Below, piece after piece: positions 17,509-25,702 of a DNA stretch of 49,364 nt. The translations under genes and the position numbers were made by a program. Where the stretch lies: positions 1 through 49,364 of the forward strand of contig JABGVU010000072.1 in assembly GCA_018645865.1 (NCBI GenBank), written 5' to 3'. The notes beneath the pieces were generated by a model, which saw only the letters and a program-made list of their open reading frames with translations, did not search any database and had not been told where the DNA came from. The stretch is from Flavobacteriales bacterium. Its GTDB lineage: Bacteria > Bacteroidota > Bacteroidia > Flavobacteriales > BACL11. Each line of letters starts with the position of its first letter. Positions within the stretch are counted from its first letter, which is position 1.

Positions 17509-18141
17509 TTAATGCTTTGATAAGTAATTTGCAACTCCTTCATGCGATTCTTTCATTGCATCTTCTCCTTTACTCCAATTTGCAGGACAAACTTCTCCAT
17601 TTTCTTCAAAGTGCTGTAAAGCGTCTATCATTCTCAAGGCTTCATCAACATTTCTTCCTAATGGAAAATTATTTATTAGTTGATGTTGTACTATACCCTT
17701 TTTGTCGATTAAAAATAAACCTCTGAAAGCAATCATTGGCCCTGTAGCTATCATGTTTTCGTTTTTATCTAATTCATAATTACCACATAAAACACCAAAA
17801 TTTGCTGAGATAGTTTTGTCAGTGTCGGCAACTATTGGGTAAGTAATGCCTTGAATTCCTCCTTCCGATTTTGGCATTTGTAGCCATCCCCAGTGTGACT
17901 GCTCAGTGTCAGTTGAACAAGCAACGACTGCGCATCCTCTTGCTTCAAATTCAGCTAATTTATTTTGAAATGCAAATAATTCTGTTGGACAAACAAAAGT
18001 AAAATCTTTTGGGTAAAAGAAAAATAAAACTGGATTTTCTCCAACAAATTGCTCTAATGAAAATCCTTCTACAAATTCACCACCGTTAACTACTGCTTGT
18101 GCAGAGAATGAAGGTGCTTTTTTTCCTACTAATATTGACAT
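17509..18141 (-). CDS. Typical 2-Cys peroxiredoxin (AhpC/Prx1 type)
   Basis: Cytoplasmic thiol peroxidase reducing H2O2 and organic peroxides, 210 residues. Peroxidatic Cys51 lies in FYPKDFTFVCPTELF and resolving Cys185 in GEVCPANW; the YF/GG-type context (GLFLIDKKGIVQH) is also seen. It looks functional. It is monocistronic: its own -7 box lies 33 nt upstream and a strong terminator follows. No alkyl-hydroperoxide reductase subunit (AhpF) is adjacent, so electrons presumably come from thioredoxin. No OxyR-like site could be recognised. Confidence 0.95.
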   Translation of the reverse strand: MSILVGKKAPSFSAQAVVNGGEFVEGFSLEQFVGENPVLFFFYPKDFTFVCPTELFAFQNKLAEFEARGCAVVACSTDTEQSHWGWLQMPKSEGGIQGITYPIVADTDKTISANFGVLCGNYELDKNENMIATGPMIAFRGLFLIDKKGIVQHQLINNFPLGRNVDEALRMIDALQHFEENGEVCPANWSKGEDAMKESHEGVANYLSKH

Positions 18142-18174
18142 AATATTTTCTTTTATTGATTATTAAAACGGATG

Positions 18175-18182
18175 CAAATTTA
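18175..18182 (-). promoter_or_regulatory. -7 box (TAAATTTG) of the peroxiredoxin gene
   Basis: Exact TAnnTTTG match in the 58-nt gap between the AAA ATPase stop and the peroxiredoxin ATG (33 nt away), implying a leader of about 29 nt. Confidence 0.6.
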
Positions 18183-18199
18183 AACAAAATTAAGAGATA

Positions 18200-18730
18200 T
18201 TATTCTATTTTGGATAGAATAAAATTGACTCTTTCGCTTACGGAGAGTTTGGGAACTTTCACTAAAGTATAGCCAAAAGATTTATAAGTATCAATTAATG
18301 AGTTTTCAATTTTAATAGCTGCTTTTATATCCTCCTTTCTTTCACCATCATTAATGTATATTTCTTCCCAAAAAGGAGTGATGAATACTTGTTTATTAAA
18401 AACACAATGTTTTATAATTTCGTTTATTTCGGTTGCTATTTCTAACTTATTTAACTTTAGATAAGCAATACAATCAATACTGCTTCTGTCAAAAAAATAA
18501 TTTTCATTTTCTGAACTGTTTAAATATTGATCTTTACGTAAGTTAGCAATATGGTTTTCAAAAGCAATTTGATTTTTCCAAGGTAAAATATCTCCTCCAA
18601 TCATTATTTGTTCTGCAATAATCTCTCTTGAAATTTCTTCTGCACATGAGTAACCCTTTTGCATGAGGATATTAATAATAGCTGTTTTCCCAGTTCCTGG
18701 AGCGCCAGTAATTATGTGTTTTTGGTTCAT
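18200..18730 (-). CDS. AAA_28-type P-loop ATPase/kinase
   Basis: 176-residue cytoplasmic P-loop protein with Walker A GAPGTGKT at residues 9-16, EEISREIIAEQ after it, and a Walker-B-like FFDRSSIDCIAYL. This resembles the AAA_28 / NadR-like nucleotide-kinase group in Bacteroidota. No second domain. It starts 1 nt after the ZIP transporter stop in a methyltransferase-ZIP-ATPase operon. The substrate is not predictable; the fold call is firm. Confidence 0.8.
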   Translation of the reverse strand: MNQKHIITGAPGTGKTAIINILMQKGYSCAEEISREIIAEQIMIGGDILPWKNQIAFENHIANLRKDQYLNSSENENYFFDRSSIDCIAYLKLNKLEIATEINEIIKHCVFNKQVFITPFWEEIYINDGERKEDIKAAIKIENSLIDTYKSFGYTLVKVPKLSVSERVNFILSKIE

Positions 18731-18731
18731 T

Positions 18732-19424
18732 TTAAAGACTTAACATAACTATAATTGCACCAACAATTATGGCTAAAATCTTTTGAGTACTGAATTTATG
18801 TCCATCACTACTTTCAAATAGTATAGTAGTAGAAATGTGCAAAAATATTCCAATAACCATAGCCATAATTTCATTGTGATAATTTGCTAGAGTTGTAAAA
18901 AAAGATCCGGCAAAAACTCCTAGTGGCGCCATCAATGCAAAAAGCAGTAAATAGAAATATGCTTTTTGTTTTGACATATTACTTTGTAAAAAGAAAGTCA
19001 TAAGTACAATAGCGACTGGCATTTTATGTAAAACGATCCCAGTAAGTAAAGCATTGTGGGCATGTTGGTGTAAATGTCCACCTAAAGGAACTCCTTCAAG
19101 TAAAGCATGTAAACAAAGGCTAATGAGTACAGAAAAAGGAATTACATTGCTTTTGTGGAAATGTCCATGCTCTATTCCTTGGGAAAAATACTCTAACAAT
19201 ATCTGGATTAGAAAGCCACCCAAAATGAATAATCCGATATGCTGAGTTGTATTGTGTTCAAACAGTTCAGGTAATAGATGTAATACACTTACAGCTAGCA
19301 AATATGCACCACTAAAAGTAAGGAGTAATTGTATGTTCTTGCTTTTCTTTGGTTTAAAAATTTCGACCACAATTGCACCCGTAATTACGGAAGCAAACAA
19401 TAATCCTAGTGTTGTTAAATTCAT
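18732..19424 (-). CDS. ZIP-family metal transporter
   Basis: About 230 residues with roughly eight hydrophobic segments. The ZIP signature in TM4-TM5 is visible: HALLEGVPLGG and LHKMPVAIVLMTF, both with the metal-binding His/Glu/Pro pattern. A His-containing loop (FSQGIEHGHFHK) sits in the middle, with HLHQHAHN in a periplasmic stretch. Probably imports zinc or a similar divalent cation across the inner membrane. I set the start at ATG 19424, whose ATGA overlaps the methyltransferase TGA; the longer reading from 19433 would need TTG. Specificity is unproven and no Zur box was seen. Confidence 0.88.
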   Translation of the reverse strand: MNLTTLGLLFASVITGAIVVEIFKPKKSKNIQLLLTFSGAYLLAVSVLHLLPELFEHNTTQHIGLFILGGFLIQILLEYFSQGIEHGHFHKSNVIPFSVLISLCLHALLEGVPLGGHLHQHAHNALLTGIVLHKMPVAIVLMTFFLQSNMSKQKAYFYLLLFALMAPLGVFAGSFFTTLANYHNEIMAMVIGIFLHISTTILFESSDGHKFSTQKILAIIVGAIIVMLSL

Positions 19425-20143
19425 TTCTTGCAAATTAGTATTAAACGATCAGAAATTTTTTCATCAAAGTTATCCAATTTATAATTGCCAAAGATATCAA
19501 TTATATTTAGTCCTGCATTAGCGGTAAATTCAGAATAATCAGCCAAAGTAATTGCTTTTACTTTTTCTTGAAACTGTTGTTTTTCTTTTCTATCAATAAT
19601 TCGAATATCCTTTAGTATATATCCATTCTCTACGTGCCTTTTGATCTCAAACTGTATGCCGTCAATCGTTTTTTGTTCATTGAGCACTAAATCAGCAATT
19701 ACCTTTTTTGCATTCATAAAATCAATAATCAGTATACCTTCTTTTTTTAGATTACTTGCCATAGCATTAATGGCCTTTTGTTCTTCTTTATTATCTTCAA
19801 AATAACCAAAAGAGGTGAATAGATTAGTAACGACATCGAAGGTGTTTTCCTGATAATTATCACGCATATCATGTACTGAAAACTGCAGGTTTTTGTTTTC
19901 ATCCTTTTTAGCAGTATTTATACTGTTTGGGGATAAATCAATCCCAACCACATCCATTCCTTTTTGATTAAAGTATTTTGCATGCCTTCCTTTGCCGCAA
20001 GCAATATCTATAAGCTTACTTCCTTTAGGTATTTGTAAATAATCAATTAAATTATCAATAAAAAATTGCGCTTCTTTTTCATTTCTATTTTTATAGAGAG
20101 TGTGGTAATAGAAGGAATCGAACCAGTTTGCAAACCAACTCAT
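19421..20143 (-). CDS. Class I SAM-dependent methyltransferase
   Basis: 240 residues. SAM-binding motif I is LIDIACGKGRHAKYF (about residues 40-54), acidic loop VVGIDLS, and motif IV region VTNLFTSFGYF. These identify a Rossmann-fold methyltransferase of the Methyltransf_25/11 type; the acceptor is unknown. It is the first gene of a three-gene unit with the ZIP transporter (4-nt ATGA overlap) and the AAA ATPase. A one-mismatch -7 box (TACTTTAG) lies at 20200-20207, 56 nt upstream. Its TGA stop, with a natural C-terminus, is one of several showing UGA still means stop in this genome. Confidence 0.88.
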   Translation of the reverse strand: MSWFANWFDSFYYHTLYKNRNEKEAQFFIDNLIDYLQIPKGSKLIDIACGKGRHAKYFNQKGMDVVGIDLSPNSINTAKKDENKNLQFSVHDMRDNYQENTFDVVTNLFTSFGYFEDNKEEQKAINAMASNLKKEGILIIDFMNAKKVIADLVLNEQKTIDGIQFEIKRHVENGYILKDIRIIDRKEKQQFQEKVKAITLADYSEFTANAGLNIIDIFGNYKLDNFDEKISDRLILICKK

Positions 20144-20265
20144 AATTATTTCTGATTTAAGATAAGTTAAACGGTTTATCGTGGGTTAATTGTATGATGC
20201 TAAAGTACAATTTTTTCAGAACTAATGATTTTCCTGTTTTAAGTGTTTCATAAATTATTTTATAA

Positions 20266-20273
20266 TAATTTTG
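20266..20273 (+). promoter_or_regulatory. -7 box (TAATTTTG) of the TerB/DnaJ gene
   Basis: Exact TAnnTTTG match, 22 nt before ATG 20296, divergent from the methyltransferase unit in a 152-bp intergenic region. Confidence 0.55.
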
Positions 20274-20295
20274 TCCAAATAAATTTTTTAAGAAA

Positions 20296-21000
20296 ATGTC
20301 AAACACAAAATGGATTGGAGCTGCTGCAGGTTGGTTCTTTGGAGGGCCAATTGGAGGGATAATTGGATATTATGTAGCGAAAAACTTTTTCGGCTCGAAA
20401 GTGGATAATAAAAAAGCATTTGAAATTTCATTGCTTATTCTTTCATCAGTAGTAATAAAAGCTGATGGTAAAGTATTGAAATCAGAATTGGATTATGTAA
20501 AAAAATTCTTCACGAATACTTTTGGCACCACAAAATCGAACGAGTATTTTAGAATGTTTAATAGTTTGAATAAACAGGATTTGACGTCTAAACTTAGGCA
20601 GATGTGTTTGCAATTAAACTCCCATATCAATCATTCCTCTCGCTTGGAAATTATTCATTTCCTATTTGGTGTATCTGCTGCCGATAATGAGATTCACCCT
20701 AAGGAAATAGAGCAGATACAAAGAATTGCGACTTATATGAATATCAATCCTTATGATTTTGAATCTATCAAATCAATGTTTCTGGCTGGTGGAAGTAGTA
20801 ATGTTGAACACTGGTATACAATGTTAGGAATTACAAAACAGGCAACAGATACTGAGGTTAAAAAAGCTTACCGAAAAATGGCTGTAAAATACCACCCTGA
20901 CAAATTACAGGGAGTAAGTGAGGATATTAAAAAATTGTCGGACGAGAAATTTTTGAAAGTGAAAGAAGCTTACGAGCAAATAATGAAAGGAAGGACTTAG
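20296..21000 (+). CDS. DjlA-like membrane co-chaperone (TerB + J domain)
   Basis: 234 residues. A Gly-rich hydrophobic N-terminus (GAAAGWFFGGPIGGIIGYYVA, a glycine-zipper-like membrane segment; key residues G, A, F) is followed by a TerB-like helical domain (about 45-160; VVIKADGKVLKSELDYV and DNEIHPKEIEQI with acidic metal-type positions). A C-terminal J domain (173-234) contains HPD at 200-202. This is the DjlA layout: an inner-membrane DnaK co-chaperone facing the cytoplasm. It appears monocistronic and complete. Confidence 0.88.
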   Translation: MSNTKWIGAAAGWFFGGPIGGIIGYYVAKNFFGSKVDNKKAFEISLLILSSVVIKADGKVLKSELDYVKKFFTNTFGTTKSNEYFRMFNSLNKQDLTSKLRQMCLQLNSHINHSSRLEIIHFLFGVSAADNEIHPKEIEQIQRIATYMNINPYDFESIKSMFLAGGSSNVEHWYTMLGITKQATDTEVKKAYRKMAVKYHPDKLQGVSEDIKKLSDEKFLKVKEAYEQIMKGRT

Positions 21001-21009
21001 AGGTGGAAT

Positions 21010-21364
21010 TTAGATTTCATCTAATTCTAGTTGTAATTTCTTAGGCATACTTTTAACTACTAAATTATAGGAATCTTTTACCCACTGTTCAATTTGATGA
21101 TCACTTAGATCTCCTATAAAACTTACGGAGTTCCAGTGTTTTTTATTCATGTGCCAAGCAGGGGTTATCTCATAAAATCCTTCTCTTAGCGTTATTGCTT
21201 TTTCAGGGTCACATTTTAAGTTGCAAAACGCAAAACTCATCATATTACAAAGAGCAAACATTTTCCCAAGTACTTTAAAAACTAAAGTATTTTCATCAAA
21301 TGGAAGTTCTTCCGTTGCACCTTATAAGAGAAATACAATGTTCTCTGAAGTGGTCAAGAGTCAT
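21010..21364 (-). pseudogene. MmcQ/YjbR-family gene with a one-base frameshift
   Basis: The downstream frame encodes a normal MmcQ/YjbR C-terminus (MFALCNM, WHMNKKHWNSV, VKSMPKKLQLEL). Reading upstream of its internal Met gives ATEELPFDENTLVFKVLG, conserved in the family, then a stop. A different frame starting at ATG 21364 reads MTLDHFREHCISL. Removing one base near 21324 joins them as CISL-KGATEELPF, restoring about 117 residues, the usual family length. So this is a recent frameshift or a sequencing error. The restored start overlaps the rlmB stop by 11 nt, as in a coupled operon. These small DNA-binding-like proteins have no settled function. Confidence 0.8.
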
Positions 21365-22109
21365 GTTTCCCTCTCTGTCTTATCGCTTCATACAAAATAA
21401 TACCAGTGGAAACGGAGACATTTAAAGAAGCAATCTTTCCATTCATTGGGATTTTAGCTCGACCATCACACATTTTTAAAAATTCAGGCGAAACACCATC
21501 TTCTTCTGAACCTATAATGATAGCAGTAGGAGTTGTATAATTAGGTTTATATATATCTTCCTGTGTTTTTTCGGTACAGCTAATTAATTGTATGCCGCTT
21601 TCTTTCATGAATTGTAAAGCCAATTTCAAGTTCCAAGTTCGACAAACGGTAACCTTATGCAAGGCCCCAGCTGAAGTTTTTATTGCATCAGCATTAATGG
21701 CAGCAGCATTTTGTTCAGGAATTATAATTGCATCCACCCCTGCACATTCAGCAGTTCTGGCAATTGCTCCAAAGTTCCTTACATCTGTAATTCTATCCAA
21801 AACTAATACTAAAGGATTTTTTCCTTGTTCGTAAAGGTTTGGAACAACATCTTCAATATTATGAAAGTCGATAGGAGAGATAAATGCAAAAACACCTTGG
21901 TGATTTTTTTTTGTCAAGCGATTGATTTTTTCTAATGGAACATGCTTGTAGTTTATTCTCTTTTCACGCACCAACTTCCAGAGTTCTGTAAATAAATCGT
22001 TATGCAGTCCTTTTTGGATAAATAATTTGTCAATAGTTTTTCCTGCTTCTACTGCTTCAATTATGGAACGGATACCAAATATATAATTTTTTTCTTCTGT
22101 GTTATTCAT
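21354..22109 (-). CDS. rlmB: 23S rRNA 2'-O-ribose methyltransferase of the TrmH/SpoU family (RlmB-like)
   Basis: 251 residues. An N-terminal substrate-binding domain (NYIFGIRSIIEAVEAG, KKNHQGVFAFI) is followed by a SPOUT knot domain: LDRITDVRNFGAIARTAE (motif 1 with Asn/Arg), IIIGSEEDGVSPEFL (motif 2) and IPMNGKIASLNVSVSTGIILYE (motif 3; key N, S, L, N). By family it methylates the G2251 ribose in 23S rRNA. It overlaps the RmuC-like gene by 8 nt and the broken mmcQ by 11 nt, so all three lie in the ung-led operon. Confidence 0.9.
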   Translation of the reverse strand: MNNTEEKNYIFGIRSIIEAVEAGKTIDKLFIQKGLHNDLFTELWKLVREKRINYKHVPLEKINRLTKKNHQGVFAFISPIDFHNIEDVVPNLYEQGKNPLVLVLDRITDVRNFGAIARTAECAGVDAIIIPEQNAAAINADAIKTSAGALHKVTVCRTWNLKLALQFMKESGIQLISCTEKTQEDIYKPNYTTPTAIIIGSEEDGVSPEFLKMCDGRAKIPMNGKIASLNVSVSTGIILYEAIRQRGKHDS

Positions 22110-23280
22110 TATTATCTTGTTTGAACTTAATTTGAGTAGTAATCTCAGGTATATTTCTGAGCTCTATTTCTTTTTTGATTTCTTCTGATTTAGCTTTTAA
22201 ATCCTTGGTTAGGATTTGTTTTTTTCTTTTTTCCATTGGAGGATTTAGCTTTTCAGCATTTTCAAACTGAATAACACTTTCCAAAATTTCTCTTGGTAAT
22301 TGTGTTCCTGCTTTATTTAAAGTATCTAAAAACTCTTCTGCAAAGAACTGATCAATCTGTATTCTTCTTTTAGTGGTATGAGCAAATTTCCCGATTATTC
22401 TACAAACATTATCTCTTTCTTCTGGGCTTAGTTTATCAGCAAATTCGTACTCTTCAATTTTTTTAAGACTTAGAATGATTGGCTCCAAAGCATCTTTAGT
22501 AATGACGTATACATTATAATCGCCAATATTGTAAGTAAACTGATTAATAACATGTAGTGTATTGGAAGGGATAACTAGGAATAAATCCTTCTTCACATCA
22601 CCATGCTTTGCATATTTTTTAAGACTTTCAGTTTGTAGTTTTATGTATTTTGGAAAGTTGCTTAAGTCATCATTCGCAGGGCTTTTGGCATCAAAAACAA
22701 TAAGTTGATCCATTATTTCTATGGAATTATCAGGCTTGTTTCTTGAATGTGGAAAATCCTCTTGGCTGATGTAATTTATCACATGATTGCGGCAAATAAG
22801 TTGCAAGTGATTTTCAATATCTTTTTCATGCTCGCCCCAAGTCCATTTCATATTCTCTAGCCTATCTTCTGTTTCTTTTACCCTATCGTCATTAAGCCTT
22901 TCTTTTTCTTTGCTTAAACTTTCTTGTAAGGTATTAGTTGATTCAATTGATTTCCTTAGCGTTTCATTTCTGTTTTCTTCTTCTGTTTTCAGAAAGATAT
23001 TTTCATTTTTAAGATTATTTCTTTCTTGCTCGATATTAGAAAGCTTTTCTTTAAGGGTAGTGTTCTCAGTTTTTACTTGTTCAAAAGCAGTAGTTTTAGC
23101 ATTGGCAATATCAATATTTTGTTGTTGTTGTTTTGCTTCAATTTCTTTGGATATAAGTGATTTTTCTAATTCTAGAATTCTTTTTTTATCTTCCTCCAAA
23201 TTATCTTCAGTAGTGGATTCTTTTTTGAAATAAACTAATGCAAAACCAGCAACTAATACTATTAAAACTAGATATTCCAT
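22102..23280 (-). CDS. RmuC-like protein (divergent)
   Basis: 392 residues. An N-terminal membrane anchor (LVLIVLVAGFALVYF, about 4-18) is followed by a long coiled coil (about 25-140, Glu/Lys/Asn-rich heptads) and a C-terminal globular domain. The latter contains NKPDNSIEIMDQLIVFDAKSP, a D-x-K element like the restriction-endonuclease-fold core of RmuC. Architecture and the DAK motif suggest RmuC, a limiter of DNA inversions at short repeats, but similarity as I can judge it is weak. It lies between the L,D-transpeptidase (15 nt) and rlmB (8-nt overlap). It could instead be a Bacteroidota-specific family of unknown role. Confidence 0.55.
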   Translation of the reverse strand: MEYLVLIVLVAGFALVYFKKESTTEDNLEEDKKRILELEKSLISKEIEAKQQQQNIDIANAKTTAFEQVKTENTTLKEKLSNIEQERNNLKNENIFLKTEEENRNETLRKSIESTNTLQESLSKEKERLNDDRVKETEDRLENMKWTWGEHEKDIENHLQLICRNHVINYISQEDFPHSRNKPDNSIEIMDQLIVFDAKSPANDDLSNFPKYIKLQTESLKKYAKHGDVKKDLFLVIPSNTLHVINQFTYNIGDYNVYVITKDALEPIILSLKKIEEYEFADKLSPEERDNVCRIIGKFAHTTKRRIQIDQFFAEEFLDTLNKAGTQLPREILESVIQFENAEKLNPPMEKRKKQILTKDLKAKSEEIKKEIELRNIPEITTQIKFKQDNNE

Positions 23281-23295
23281 AAATGGTTTTTTGAA

Positions 23296-23886
23296 TTATA
23301 AAATGAGGACCAAAGTACCAACTTCTACTAGCTTATACAAATCAATTACTTCTTTATTTTTCATTCTTATACAGCCATGTGAGGCAGGCTTCCCTAGCAT
23401 TCCTTCTTCTGAAGTTCCGTGTATGTAAATGTATCGATTAAAGGAGTCAATTCCCTTTCCTTTATTTTTTTCTTTTTCCATGCCCTCTAGCCATAATATT
23501 CTGCTAGTAACATCATCAGTTTTACTTTTTGTATCATCTGTGTATATAGTGGCAATATCACCATAGAAAACTCTGCCTATCATTCTGCCATTAACAGGAG
23601 TTTTCTCTCCATATTTTTTAGCTATTTTATGTAGTCCTATTGGTGTTTTATTACTACCTGATTTGCTTCCTATTCCGTATGCCGAACTTGAGATAATATA
23701 CTCTTTAACTATGCTGTCATTTTGTATGTGGTATAGTTTTTGTTCTTTTATGGAAACATAAAGAATTTCATCTCTAAAGGTATCTTTGATATCCAAATAA
23801 TTATTTACATATTCAATTATTGAATTTTGAGCTATTGTATTTAAACTGATAAGGCTAATTAAAATAAGGATTATGATTCTGAACAT
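23296..23886 (-). CDS. L,D-transpeptidase (YkuD domain), secreted
   Basis: About 196 residues with a signal peptide (MFRIIILILISLISLNTIAQ). The YkuD domain starts near YVSIKEQKLYHI and carries the catalytic motif IHGT...SHGCIRMKN, with Cys in HGCIRM about 25 residues from the C-terminus. The family makes 3-3 peptidoglycan cross-links or attaches proteins to peptidoglycan in the periplasm. I set the start at ATG 23886; the longer reading needs a TTG codon. It overlaps ung by 16 nt, so the two are translationally coupled. Confidence 0.88.
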   Translation of the reverse strand: MFRIIILILISLISLNTIAQNSIIEYVNNYLDIKDTFRDEILYVSIKEQKLYHIQNDSIVKEYIISSSAYGIGSKSGSNKTPIGLHKIAKKYGEKTPVNGRMIGRVFYGDIATIYTDDTKSKTDDVTSRILWLEGMEKEKNKGKGIDSFNRYIYIHGTSEEGMLGKPASHGCIRMKNKEVIDLYKLVEVGTLVLIL

Positions 23887-24560
23887 AATTTCCAATTAAT
23901 AGGTTGCTGATTATTCTTTAAGAGTATTTCATTTGTTTTTGAAAAATGCTGGCACCCTAAAAAACCTTTATATGCTGAAAAAGGAGAGGGGTGAGTAGTC
24001 GCTAAAATATGATGTTTTTTTGTATTAATCAGCACTGTTTTTTTCTGAGCAAAAGCACCCCAAAGTAAAAAAATGATTCCTTCTTTTTTGCCGGATATTT
24101 TTTTAATCACGCTATCTGTAAAGAGTTCCCAGCCTAATTTCTGATGAGAGCCAGCTTCTTTTTCTCTAACAGTTAATATAGCGTTCAATAGGAGTACGCC
24201 TTGCTTTGCCCAAAAATCTAAATTTCCATTACAGGGAATACAATGGTTTAGATCGCTTTGTAATTCTTTGAATATATTTCGTAAAGATGGTGGTATTTTT
24301 ACGCCATTAGGAACTGAAAATGAAAGCCCATGTGCTTGTCCTTTTCCATGGTAAGGGTCTTGGCCTAAAATTACAACTTTAATGTTGTTAGGTGTTGTCA
24401 AATTAAAAGCGTTAAAAATTGCATTATTTTCAGGAAAAACAATATGGTTTTTTCTTTCAATTGATAGAACTCTATTAATTGCTTGAAAATTATTTGAATT
24501 CAGTTCCTCTCTCAAAAATTTTTGCCATTCTCGATTGAGATGTATTTTTGTAGTCTTCAT
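23871..24560 (-). CDS. ung: Uracil-DNA glycosylase
   Basis: 229-residue family-1 UDG that excises uracil from DNA in base-excision repair. The catalytic water-activating motif VILGQDPYHG has Asp68; LLLNAILTVREKEAGSH contains the uracil-recognition Asn, and TTHPSPFSAYKGF the catalytic-His minor-groove loop. All are intact and the length is typical. It leads the minus-strand operon ung-ldt-rmuC-like-rlmB-mmcQ. A TATCTTTG box lies 10 nt before the ATG. Confidence 0.96.
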   Translation of the reverse strand: MKTTKIHLNREWQKFLREELNSNNFQAINRVLSIERKNHIVFPENNAIFNAFNLTTPNNIKVVILGQDPYHGKGQAHGLSFSVPNGVKIPPSLRNIFKELQSDLNHCIPCNGNLDFWAKQGVLLLNAILTVREKEAGSHQKLGWELFTDSVIKKISGKKEGIIFLLWGAFAQKKTVLINTKKHHILATTHPSPFSAYKGFLGCQHFSKTNEILLKNNQQPINWKLCSES

Positions 24561-24570
24561 TTTATTATTT

Positions 24571-24578
24571 CAAAGATA
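24571..24578 (-). promoter_or_regulatory. -7 box (TATCTTTG) of the ung operon
   Basis: Exact TAnnTTTG match 10 nt before the ung ATG, predicting a leader of only about 5 nt. The opposing box of the small lipoprotein gene is 20 bp away, so the two promoters must share DNA. Confidence 0.6.
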
Positions 24579-24598
24579 ACTAATCTGTTTTAAAAATG

Positions 24599-24606
24599 TA
24601 TTTTTG
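24599..24606 (+). promoter_or_regulatory. -7 box (TATTTTTG) of the small lipoprotein-lipA unit
   Basis: Exact TAnnTTTG match, 16 nt before ATG 24623. This supports the 40-residue ORF as a real first gene in front of lipA. Confidence 0.6.
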
Positions 24607-24622
24607 TCAAAAATTATTTTCA

Positions 24623-24745
24623 ATGAAAAAAGTAGTGTTTTTTGCAATTGCAGTAGTCTTAGTTAGTTTTCTTTCTTCTTGCGCTCTTTATCCTGATCAA
24701 TGTCCTGGTGTGGCTATAGTTGAACCTTCATTTTTACCAGCTTAA
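24623..24745 (+). CDS. Small lipoprotein, 40 residues
   Basis: A short ORF starting [20 protein letters not shown]: a basic n-region, hydrophobic core and lipobox LSSC with Cys20, the classical lipoprotein signal. The mature part is only about 20 residues ([11 protein letters not shown], ending in VEPSFLPA) and has a second Cys. Residue +2 after the lipid-Cys is Ala, compatible with outer-membrane sorting. It has its own -7 box and lipA starts 8 nt after its stop. Function unknown; similar tiny flavobacterial lipoproteins are usually unannotated. Alternatively it may serve mainly as a translated leader for lipA. Confidence 0.65.
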   Translation: MKKVVFFAIAVVLVSFLSSCALYPDQCPGVAIVEPSFLPA

Positions 24746-24753
24746 TACTTGCT

Positions 24754-25608
24754 TTGGATATACAAGAGAAAATAAGAAAGCCAAAATGGCTAAAGGTAAA
24801 ACTTCCAACTGGGCAAGCTTACAAGGCTGTTAGAGGAATTACGAAATCTCATGATTTGCATACTATTTGTGAAAGCGGAAATTGTCCGAATATGGGTGAA
24901 TGTTGGGGTGCTGGTACAGCAACCTTTATGATTCTTGGAAATATCTGTACACGTTCATGTGGTTTCTGTAATGTAATGACTGGTCGCCCCTTAGTAATTG
25001 ATATTTTAGAGCCTAAAAAAGTAGCACGTTCTGTTCAATTAATGAAAGTAAAACATGCTGTTATTACTTCAGTTGATCGTGATGATTTGAAAGATGGAGG
25101 TTCAAGTATTTGGGTGGAAACGATTAATGAAATACGAAAAGAAAATCCTGAAACAACAATGGAAACTTTAATTCCAGATTTTAAGGGGAGATTAAAAGAT
25201 ATTCAGCCTATTATTAATGTAGCGCCTGAGGTTGTTTCTCACAATATGGAGACGGTAAGGAGATTGACTAAAAAGGTGCGAATACAAGCTAAATATGATA
25301 GAAGTTTGGATGTATTAAGATACCTAAATGAAGGGAGAATTAAAACAAAATCAGGAATTATGCTTGGCCTGGGTGAAACGGAAGATGAAGTAGTTGAAAC
25401 TATGCATGATTTACTAGAGGTTGGTGTTTCAATTATGACTATTGGACAGTATTTACAGCCATCTAAAAAGCATTTGCCAGTAGTTAAATTTATTACGCCC
25501 GAACAATTTGATAAGTATAGAAAGCTAGGCCTTTCGCTTGGTTTTCAGCATGTTGAAAGTAGCCCTTTGGTACGTTCTTCTTACCATGCTGAAAAGCATA
25601 TTCACTAG
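24754..25608 (+). CDS. lipA: Lipoyl synthase
   Basis: Radical-SAM enzyme inserting two sulfurs into the octanoyl group on lipoate-dependent enzymes. Auxiliary-cluster cysteines are Cys39, Cys44, Cys50 ([12 protein letters not shown]); the radical-SAM motif CTRSCGFC has Cys65, Cys69, Cys72; the C-terminal VRSSYHA gives the Ser ligand. At 284 residues it is normal for the family. No ATG lies before the conserved [12 protein letters not shown]. The upstream frame holds only TTG 24754 (and ATA/ATT) after a stop at 24721, so TTG 24754 is the most likely start. It probably depends on the lipoprotein ORF promoter and coupling. Confidence 0.95.
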   Translation: MDIQEKIRKPKWLKVKLPTGQAYKAVRGITKSHDLHTICESGNCPNMGECWGAGTATFMILGNICTRSCGFCNVMTGRPLVIDILEPKKVARSVQLMKVKHAVITSVDRDDLKDGGSSIWVETINEIRKENPETTMETLIPDFKGRLKDIQPIINVAPEVVSHNMETVRRLTKKVRIQAKYDRSLDVLRYLNEGRIKTKSGIMLGLGETEDEVVETMHDLLEVGVSIMTIGQYLQPSKKHLPVVKFITPEQFDKYRKLGLSLGFQHVESSPLVRSSYHAEKHIH

Positions 25609-25664
25609 TAATTAACTGGTTTTTATATTTTTCTTTAAGGTGATGTCTATTAATAGATAAACAT

Positions 25665-25672
25665 TATATTTG
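25665..25672 (+). promoter_or_regulatory. -7 box (TATATTTG) of the M43 protease gene
   Basis: Exact TAnnTTTG match, 30 nt before ATG 25703 in the 94-nt gap after lipA. Confidence 0.6.
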
Positions 25673-25702
25673 TACCTAAAAATTTAAACAAATTCATTAG
25701 AT

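Noticed and set aside
18200-20143. Methyltransferase-ZIP-ATPase unit as a defence system
   Set aside because: No nuclease, toxin or restriction component; the parts look like housekeeping genes in a compact operon.
21009-21024. Short hairpin TTAGAT-TTC-ATCTAA at the DnaJ/mmcQ border as a terminator
   Set aside because: Only 6 AT-rich pairs with a 3-nt loop and no T-run; too weak.
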